Below are positions 5,037-9,760 of a stretch of DNA of 9,760 nucleotides, one piece after another (the first letter of the stretch is position 1; the number at the start of each line of letters is the position of its first letter). The notes beneath the pieces are model-generated. The model worked only from the letters and a program-made list of their open reading frames with translations, did not search any database and was not told where the DNA came from. The stretch comes from JBMNNU01 sp050942695 (GTDB lineage: Bacteria; Chloroflexota; UBA6077), in NCBI GenBank assembly GCA_050942695.1, contig JBMNNU010000113.1, positions 1-9,760 of the forward strand, in the 5' to 3' direction. The translations under genes and the position numbers were made by a program.

Positions 5037-5348
5037 TCAAACATCTGGATAGGCTGTTGGCGGCGGTTCGGGTGGCAATTCCTCTCCTCTGGCCGCTCTT
5101 TCTCCCCCTCTACCCTCCTGTTCACGATAGCTCGCCAGTTGAGATCGCATGTCATCCAGGCGGGCCATGATATCGCGGCGCATACCCTCGAGCTCGCCGG
5201 TCGCCTGATCCAACCTGTTCATTATCTCAGCTTGCCAAACATCAGCTCGAGATCGCAGGATTTCCCTGGTTTCCTCACCCCGTCTCGGAGCAACCAGCAC
5301 TCCAGCGAGGGCTCCAACTATGGCACCTAGCAGAAAACCTCTCATCAT
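5037..5348 (-). CDS. YtxH-like membrane-anchored coiled-coil protein
   Basis: A 103-residue small protein. Residues 3-20 (RGFLLGAIVGALAGVLVAP) form one glycine-rich hydrophobic segment followed by PRRGEETRE, the usual pattern of YtxH-domain proteins. Residues about 28-78 are charged and predicted to form a coiled coil (RLDQATGELEGMRRDIMARL). The tail from about 79 is rich in Gly, Glu and Pro. YtxH proteins are often stress- or envelope-associated, but their biochemical role is not defined. The start is the first of two adjacent ATGs, with a GAGGGG site just upstream. It lies 98 bp downstream of ruvA on the same strand and may be read from the ruv operon. Confidence 0.78.
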   Translation of the reverse strand: MMRGFLLGAIVGALAGVLVAPRRGEETREILRSRADVWQAEIMNRLDQATGELEGMRRDIMARLDDMRSQLASYREQEGRGGERAARGEELPPEPPPTAYPDV

Positions 5349-5446
5349 TACCCCTCGACATTTATTAGATAGCGCTAAGGAATCTCTAAACGCCTCTTCC
5401 TAAAAGGGGATTGCAACGGGGCAAGAAGCATGCCGATAGCGACAGG

Positions 5447-6034
5447 CTATTTTTCAGAAGCCATATTTCGGAGGGCTTCTCGGAGGGCATCCTCTAGCGT
5501 GAGGCTCGATAGATTCTGGATTGAGCGGACGGCGGCAGCAGCCTCGGCATTGCTATAGCCGAGGCTTGTGAGGGCAGCTAACAGTTGCATCGCCACTCCG
5601 CTGTTAGAGGCGGCTGAGGCTCCAGCTTCGGCCTGTCCAACTTTCCCTTTCAATTCCAGGGCGATCCGGGCTGCGGTTCGTTTGCCGATACCTGTAACGG
5701 AACTCAACCTGGCGGTATCTTCCGAGGCGATAGCAACAACCAGATCATCGACAGGGATTGCGGATAATAGCGAGAGCGCGCTACGGGGGCCAACACCCGA
5801 TACGGAAAGTAGAAGTTGAAAAAGCCGGAGTTCATCCCTGTTCACGAAGCCAAAGAGAGTTAGGGCGTCTTCTCGTACCAGGAGGTGCGTGTGCAAATTG
5901 ATGTGGCGCCCAGTTGGGGGGAGGTTAGATAGGGTAGAGGAGCTGGTGTAAACCTGGTAAACGATCCCTCCCACGTTGACGAGCAGCCAATCAGGCCCTA
6001 CACCTTCTACGAGTCCGCTAAGCCCGGCTATCAA
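5447..6034 (-). CDS. ruvA: Holliday junction branch migration complex subunit RuvA
   Basis: RuvA binds four-way junctions as a tetramer and recruits the RuvB motor. The 195-residue product is close to the family's usual length. Residues 1-62 form the OB-fold (MIAGLSGLVEGV ... VYQVYT ... LLVREDALTLFGF). Two helix-hairpin-helix motifs follow (LLSVSGVGPRSALSLLSAI, about 75-93, and LSSVTGIGKRTAARIALEL, about 110-128). Then come a flexible Ala/Ser linker (about 134-147) and the RuvB-binding domain III (about 148-191, LAALTSLGYSNAEA and LEDALREALRNM). The TTG start at 6034 is preferred over an upstream in-frame ATG at 6082, because MIAGL is the usual beginning and GGGAGG lies 8 nt upstream. It overlaps the ruvC stop by 4 nt (TTGA). 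ruvB is not adjacent. Confidence 0.95.
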   Translation of the reverse strand: MIAGLSGLVEGVGPDWLLVNVGGIVYQVYTSSSTLSNLPPTGRHINLHTHLLVREDALTLFGFVNRDELRLFQLLLSVSGVGPRSALSLLSAIPVDDLVVAIASEDTARLSSVTGIGKRTAARIALELKGKVGQAEAGASAASNSGVAMQLLAALTSLGYSNAEAAAAVRSIQNLSSLTLEDALREALRNMASEK

Positions 6035-6546
6035 ATGGATAACCTCCCGCCTTCGATCTGCTCGTTCCACTGGGCATGGCAAAGGGCGATCGCCAAAGCA
6101 TCGGCAGCATCGTCGGGCTGTGGAATTTCGTGTAAACCTAGAATAACCTGAACCATACTCTGAACCTGCGATTTGGTTGCGCGCCCATACCCGGCGACAG
6201 CCTGTTTAACCTGCAGAGGGGTGTATTCGCTAACGGTTAAGCCCTTCCTCGCAGCGGCAAGCAGAGCTACACCCCGAGCTTGCCCAACAGCGAAGGCTGA
6301 TTGGACGTTTTTTGCAAAGAACAACTGTTCGACAGCGACCTCTGAAGGTGCGATATCGTCAATAATACGAGTTAACCCATCGAACAGCATCAACAAGCGC
6401 GATGTAAGGGGAAGGGAGGCCGGGGTCGTCAATACCCCGAAATCAACGGCCTCCATCTTCTCACCCTCAACAAGGATGACACCATACCCTAAGATGGCGG
6501 TCCCTGGGTCGATGCCCAATACGATTCTCTTCTCTTCCGACACCAA
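6031..6546 (-). CDS. ruvC: Crossover junction endodeoxyribonuclease RuvC
   Basis: RuvC is the Holliday junction resolvase, a homodimer that makes symmetric metal-dependent nicks to end recombination. The 171-residue product shows the four acidic catalytic residues in the expected places: D13 in GIDPGT, E73 in VEQLFFAKN, and D146 and D149 in DDAADALAIA. K115 in LQVKQAVAGYGRA also matches the conserved DNA-contact region. The gene begins directly after the yebC stop codon (TAG then TTG GTG). The first residue could be TTG at 6546 or GTG at 6543. The ribosome site is weak, so translation is probably coupled to yebC. The 3' end overlaps ruvA by 4 nt. Confidence 0.95.
   Translation of the reverse strand: MVSEEKRIVLGIDPGTAILGYGVILVEGEKMEAVDFGVLTTPASLPLTSRLLMLFDGLTRIIDDIAPSEVAVEQLFFAKNVQSAFAVGQARGVALLAAARKGLTVSEYTPLQVKQAVAGYGRATKSQVQSMVQVILGLHEIPQPDDAADALAIALCHAQWNEQIEGGRLSI
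6043..6048 (-). promoter_or_regulatory. Ribosome binding site deciding the ruvA start
   Basis: GGGAGG on the minus strand, inside the end of ruvC, 8 nt upstream of the TTG at 6034. It supports the 195-residue RuvA rather than the 211-residue form. Confidence 0.75.
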
Positions 6547-7293
6547 CTACGAGTACTCAGCAAGGGCTTCGTCGGAGACCTCGATGTTGGAATAGACTTC
6601 CTGCACGTCGTCTAACTCCTCGAGTCTCTCGATCATCTTCAACACGGTTATCGTGGCCTTAGAATCCAATTTTACCGTTGTTTTGGGGACCATGGAGACC
6701 TCGGCACTTTCGATTGCTACCTTGTTCGCCTCTAACGTCTGCTTTACCTTCTCAAGGTCCCCGGGTTCGGTGTAGATCTCAAGCGAATCGTCTTCTACCT
6801 TAACGTCTTCAGCCCCAGCATCGATCGCCGCCAACGCCAACTCATCTGGGTCCTGGCCGCCAACATCGATAGAGATCACGCCTCTGTTGTCAAACAGCCA
6901 GGATACACAACCGGTTTCTCCTAGGCTTCCCCCATGGCGAGTAAATACGCTTCTGATATCGGCGGCCGCACGATTCCGGTTGTCGGTCAAAGCCTCGACC
7001 ATTATGGCAGCCCCGCCTACGCCGTATCCTTCGTATGTTATCTCCTCCAGGGCGGATCCCTCGCCTCCGCCTGTCCCCCTCTTGATGGCTCTCTCTATGG
7101 TATCCATGGGCATATTGTTCTCTCTAGCCCTCTGGACCGCTAGCCGCAACCGGAAATTGGCGTTAGGATCCCCACCGCCGTCTCGAGCGGCAACCGTTAT
7201 CTCTCGCCCCAGTTTGGTGAACAGTTGGCCTCGCTTGATGTCGTTGGCGCCCTTCTGTCTCTTTATCTGCGCCCATTTAGAATGTCCCGCCAA
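6547..7293 (-). CDS. yebC: YebC/PmpR (TACO1) family protein
   Basis: A 248-residue protein of the conserved YebC family, described in bacteria as a DNA-binding regulator. More recently the family has been linked to translation of difficult (for example proline-rich) sequences, like mitochondrial TACO1. The hallmark N-terminus is MAGHSKWAQIKRQKGANDIKR-like. Also visible are the FTKLGREITVAAR segment (25-37), MPMDTIERAIKRGTGG (61-76), YEGYGVGGAAIMVEALTDNRNR (88-107), LGETGCVSWLF (124-134) and the C-terminal ELDDVQEVYSNIE (226-238). The start is TTG at 7293, set by AAGGAGGTG 7 nt upstream; an upstream in-frame start would add 18 atypical residues. It leads the yebC-ruvC-ruvA operon. Confidence 0.95.
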   Translation of the reverse strand: MAGHSKWAQIKRQKGANDIKRGQLFTKLGREITVAARDGGGDPNANFRLRLAVQRARENNMPMDTIERAIKRGTGGGEGSALEEITYEGYGVGGAAIMVEALTDNRNRAAADIRSVFTRHGGSLGETGCVSWLFDNRGVISIDVGGQDPDELALAAIDAGAEDVKVEDDSLEIYTEPGDLEKVKQTLEANKVAIESAEVSMVPKTTVKLDSKATITVLKMIERLEELDDVQEVYSNIEVSDEALAEYS

Positions 7294-7300
7294 GCGACGG

Positions 7301-7309
7301 CACCTCCTT
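7301..7309 (-). promoter_or_regulatory. Ribosome binding site deciding the yebC start
   Basis: AAGGAGGTG on the minus strand is a near-perfect anti-16S match, 7 nt before the TTG at 7293. Confidence 0.85.
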
Positions 7310-7337
7310 CCCATCCTCATATCAACATCGTGTCTAG

Positions 7338-7367
7338 ATTTTACCATAGGCCAGGAACTTGGACCAA
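7338..7367 (-). promoter_or_regulatory. Promoter of the yebC-ruvC-ruvA operon
   Basis: On the minus strand, TTGGTC (7362-7367), an 18-nt spacer and TAAAAT (7338-7343) sit about 45 nt upstream of yebC, in the gap after the kinase-like gene. Confidence 0.6.
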
Positions 7368-7396
7368 CGATGCTTGCATGGAGGCGGGACTGATTA

Positions 7397-8578
7397 TCAG
7401 TCTTTAGCTATTAGAGGTTGTTTTGTTTCTTCTTGCGTAGCTTGCGCCCGTAGCGACAGACAGAGGCAGCTTTTATCCTGGGGAAAAGTCTCCTGTATCC
7501 ACAAACGTCCACCTTGGTGTTCCACGAGGGTACGTGCGGCGACAGCGCCGAGGTTACCATCCCAAAACCGTGTTAACTGGCTCTTTACCTGCCCTTCTTC
7601 CTCCGGAGTGATTCCATCACCTGTTACGCCGTCCTCGGATAGCCATTGAATGGTAATGAGCAAATCCGTTTTACGCTTCTCCGCGCTGATTTCCCACGCA
7701 GACTCCTTCGCGTCAAAGCTGTTGGCCATTTCGTCGAAGAGTAAGAACAGCGCTTCCTCCAGCACCACAGCATCGCCCCTGATTAAGGGGAGATTCGTTG
7801 GGAATCTCTGCGTTATCGATAAACGTCGTCCCGAGGCTGCTAACCTTAGCAGGGTTCGGTGGATAAGATCCTGCACCTTAATGGGTTCTATCTGAGGTTC
7901 TAGTAGACCGGGCTCAGCCTCTACCTTATGTAATATCTGTTGAGCTATCGTGTAGAGCTTGATTGCCTGTTGGCGCGCCTCTCGAGTGATTTCTAAACCA
8001 GCGAATTTGCGTTTTTCTCGGTCATCCAGTAGCCGAGCGTGGGCGAGCAGAGTAATCAACTGCGTCGCAAGCCCGTGCCGAGTGCTCCGGTCAATACCCA
8101 GTTCAATAGACTTATCGGATTTTCCCGAATTGGCTCCGGTAAGCTTGCTTCGAATCGGCTCATCAGGTTGGCTTCCAGAGTTGACATTAATGCTCTGGTA
8201 TTGCTCCCGTTTCCAAAGCTCGAATTGAGACTTAACCGTTCGTAGCGCTTCAATTAGCGCGTCTTTAGTGCTGGCATAGTAGCTTTTTTGAAGGAATTCG
8301 ATGCTGTCTTCCAGAGCCTTCGGAAGTTCACGCCCTATCAAATGGCCGGCAATATAGCTTTCGACCTTGGAGGCCAGTTCCCGGCATTCCACACTTCGAA
8401 CGGTCCTGGATTTTATCTCCATTTCGATGATTACTGACAAGAAGCCGGTCCGGGAAAGAGGGCGCAGCTTTTCCGGTAACTCTGCCTCTCCTACAATGAG
8501 GGCCATATCGGTATCCCACACAGCCGGATAGGCTTCCGATGAGCCGGGTTTCATCTCTGAAGAACTAGCTTTACCCAT
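7397..8578 (-). CDS. Degenerate histidine-kinase-like protein
   Basis: A 393-residue soluble protein without membrane segments. Residues about 25-125 are a helical N-terminal domain I do not recognise. Residues 165-215 look like a divergent dimerisation/H-box helix (RHGLATQLITLL aligns with the usual SHELRTPL; H168 is present but the following Glu and the Pro are lost). Residues about 262-380 resemble a HATPase domain: IRGDAVVLEEALFLLFDE (267-283) matches the N-box region but with Glu where the Mg-binding Asn normally sits. DGVTGDG (316-322) is a poor G1 box. GNLGAVAARTLVEHQGGRLW (341-360) fits the G2 region. Kinase activity is doubtful; it may be a sensor scaffold or anti-sigma-like partner. 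The ATG has GAAGG 7 nt upstream. No response regulator is adjacent. Confidence 0.65.
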   Translation of the reverse strand: MGKASSSEMKPGSSEAYPAVWDTDMALIVGEAELPEKLRPLSRTGFLSVIIEMEIKSRTVRSVECRELASKVESYIAGHLIGRELPKALEDSIEFLQKSYYASTKDALIEALRTVKSQFELWKREQYQSINVNSGSQPDEPIRSKLTGANSGKSDKSIELGIDRSTRHGLATQLITLLAHARLLDDREKRKFAGLEITREARQQAIKLYTIAQQILHKVEAEPGLLEPQIEPIKVQDLIHRTLLRLAASGRRLSITQRFPTNLPLIRGDAVVLEEALFLLFDEMANSFDAKESAWEISAEKRKTDLLITIQWLSEDGVTGDGITPEEEGQVKSQLTRFWDGNLGAVAARTLVEHQGGRLWIQETFPQDKSCLCLSLRAQATQEETKQPLIAKD

Positions 8579-8694
8579 TATCGGGCCTTCGCAGATACAT
8601 ACCGAATCCCATTGAGCCGTTGTTTGATTACATCATGCAGCTTATAGATAATATCGGACGTTATCTGGGAAAAGGTTAGAGGTGCCTTTAGCGC

Positions 8695-8723
8695 AGTATA
8701 TCAACCACTGATATAAGGATCAA
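8695..8723 (-). promoter_or_regulatory. Promoter of the kinase-like gene
   Basis: On the minus strand, TTGATC (8718-8723), a 17-nt spacer and TATACT (8695-8700) form a good sigma-70 promoter. The predicted leader is about 110 nt and contains an AGATAA (8646-8651)/TTATCT (8661-8666) inverted pair. Confidence 0.7.
8697..8715. promoter_or_regulatory. Operator-like palindrome TATATCA-N5-TGATATA
   Basis: A perfect 7-bp inverted repeat with a 5-bp centre (ACCAC) lies across the -10 box and spacer of the kinase-like promoter. This is the position of a repressor site for that promoter. It is about 54 bp from the -10 of the divergent EF-G-like promoter. The AT-rich arms raise the chance of a coincidental palindrome. 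Confidence 0.5.
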
Positions 8724-8765
8724 CAACTAAGGGTAGATTGTATACCAGCACCTAAGGTGGCTGTC

Positions 8766-8774
8766 TGATATAAT
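8766..8774 (+). promoter_or_regulatory. Extended -10 promoter of the EF-G-like gene
   Basis: TGATATAAT provides TG-N-TATAAT, an extended -10 that can work without a good -35; none is seen at the right distance. The leader to the ATG is about 57 nt. The core TGATATAATTACCGT differs at a single position from that of the tRNA promoter at 240-254. Confidence 0.65.
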
Positions 8775-8837
8775 TACCGTTAGATACGTGGAATGGGCAA
8801 AAGACCCCCGTCCATGACTAGGTGGAAGGAGCATTGG

Positions 8838-9760
8838 ATGAAGGAATACCAGGCGGAGTTTATCCGCAACGTAGGCCTATTCTCTCACGGTGGAGCCGGA
8901 AAGACTTCTCTTGCTGAGGCGTTGTTGTTCCAGAGTGGAGCGATCACGCGCCTGGGCAAGGTAGAAGAGGGAACCACCACCACCGACTACGACCCTGATG
9001 AAGTAAAGAGACATATCTCCGTTAGCACGGCTCTGGCTCCCTGTGAATGGCAGGGACATAAGGTTAATGTACTTGACACCCCGGGATACGCTGACTTCGT
9101 GGGTGAAGTCGTGCAAGCGATGAGGGTTGTAGATGGAGCAGTGATTCTCGTCGACGCCGTGTCCGGCCTCGAAGTTGGGACCGAGACTTCCTGGCAGGAG
9201 GCGGAAAAGAACGGCGTAGCGAGGATCTTTTTCATCAACAAGATGGAGAGGGAAAACGCAAACTTCGAAACGACTTTCCAGAGTCTGCGTAATAGATTCG
9301 GCAAAGGGGTAGTTCCTCTCCAGGCTCCAATCGGCTCCCAGCAGAACTTCAAGGGCGTCGTCGATCTTCTAACGATGACTGCTATCACAGATGATGGGAC
9401 CTCTCAGGAGATAAGCGGGGAAATTCGAGAGGTAGCAGATCGTTATCGAGAAATGCTGGTGGAGACCGTTGTCGAAATTGACGACGATCTGATCAACAAG
9501 TATCTGGAAGGCGAAGAAATCAGCGTCGATGAACTGAAAAAGGCTCTTCGCACTGGCGTCCGGGATCGGGCTATCTACCCTGTTATGTGCGGTTCAGCGC
9601 TGGCGAACCGAGCAATCGCGCCGGTGTTGGATGCCATCGTGGCCTACATTCCAAACCCATTGGAAATTGTTGTTCATACGGCAGATGGTGAAACTTCACC
9701 CGGAGAATTGAACAACAAGAACAAACTGGCAGCCCTGGTTTGGAAAACCGTGTCGGACCC
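8838..9760 (+). CDS. EF-G-like (EF-G2 type) translational GTPase, partial
   Basis: About 307 N-terminal residues are present before the right edge; a full protein of this family would be near 670-700. G1 is SHGGAGKTSLAEALL (16-30). Switch I reads KRHISVST (57-64) in place of RGITI of EF-G. G3 is DTPGYADF (80-87), with Y84 where EF-G has its catalytic His. G4 is NKME (134-137), and G5 lies in CGSAL (251-255). The sequence matches the second EF-G class (EF-G2/EF-G-like, as in Thermus), which binds GTP and can associate with the ribosome but is not the main translocase. The ATG is preceded by AAGGAG at 6 nt. It is transcribed divergently from the kinase-like gene. Tetracycline-protection proteins are less likely. 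Confidence 0.88.
   Translation, partial: MKEYQAEFIRNVGLFSHGGAGKTSLAEALLFQSGAITRLGKVEEGTTTTDYDPDEVKRHISVSTALAPCEWQGHKVNVLDTPGYADFVGEVVQAMRVVDGAVILVDAVSGLEVGTETSWQEAEKNGVARIFFINKMERENANFETTFQSLRNRFGKGVVPLQAPIGSQQNFKGVVDLLTMTAITDDGTSQEISGEIREVADRYREMLVETVVEIDDDLINKYLEGEEISVDELKKALRTGVRDRAIYPVMCGSALANRAIAPVLDAIVAYIPNPLEIVVHTADGETSPGELNNKNKLAALVWKTVSD

Noticed and set aside
5424..5456. Small hairpin ATAGC/GCTAT at the end of ruvA as operon terminator
   Set aside because: The stem has only about 5 bp, and the T run is on the plus-strand side, the wrong orientation for ruvA.
5447..6082. Longer RuvA of 211 residues starting at an ATG inside ruvC
   Set aside because: The extra 16 residues do not match RuvA, while the TTG at 6034 gives the canonical N-terminus and has a GGGAGG site.
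6887..7393. Plus-strand 168-codon frame opposite yebC
   Set aside because: yebC is well supported by conserved motifs on the other strand; this frame is its shadow with unbalanced composition.
7388..7402. Palindrome GACTGATTATCAGTC at the end of the kinase-like gene as a terminator
   Set aside because: The stem is short with a 3-nt loop, and no T run follows on the strand that would need it. The stop codon lies inside it, so it may be chance.

Overview
This window looks like chromosomal DNA of a bacterium, most likely a member of the Chloroflexi or a neighbouring deep-branching phylum. The placement is an inference from gene types (tRNA array, AI-2E exporter, GalU, YebC-RuvC-RuvA, EF-G2-type GTPase), moderate GC, and heavy use of TTG start codons with strong purine-rich Shine-Dalgarno sites. 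No phage genes, transposase or CRISPR array is visible. The only mobile-looking DNA is a small palindromic, MITE-like element upstream of galU.

Layout. Bases 1-137 (minus) hold the start of a small protein resembling A-type/HesB-IscA Fe-S carriers. Bases 286-1075 (plus) carry five tRNA genes: Ser(CGA), Ser(GGA), Ser(UGA), Ser(GCU) and Arg(GCG). There is a clear promoter ahead of the first and another ahead of the third. The four serine tRNAs together can read all six serine codons. After a structured, gene-free stretch come a compact HTH/WYL regulator (1314-1952) and a tightly linked AI-2E family membrane protein (1959-3107). A repeat-rich intergenic region (about 3150-3430) separates them from galU (3456-4322), which ends at a strong bidirectional terminator shared with the convergent minus-strand genes.

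Minus-strand block 4374-8578. Reading leftwards, a degenerate histidine-kinase-like protein (8578-7397) has a promoter that contains a perfect palindrome. Next, yebC-ruvC-ruvA form a compact operon (7293-5447) with their own promoter; the genes abut or overlap by 4 nt. They are followed by a YtxH-like membrane-anchored coiled-coil protein (5348-5037) and an unrecognised 194-residue protein with CxxC and CC motifs (4958-4374), which has its own promoter. Divergently, an EF-G2-like translation GTPase starts at 8838 and runs off the right end.

How the genes fit together. Most are housekeeping: tRNA supply, translation (EF-G-like, YebC), Holliday-junction processing (RuvC nuclease and RuvA; ruvB is not here), and UDP-glucose synthesis (GalU). 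The least ordinary elements are the serine tRNA array with a neighbouring Arg(GCG) tRNA, a nearly identical extended -10 promoter core shared by the tRNA array and the EF-G-like gene, the layered repeats before galU, the kinase-like protein with its operator-like palindrome, and the unrecognised Cys-containing protein. I do not see a clearly new multi-gene system.
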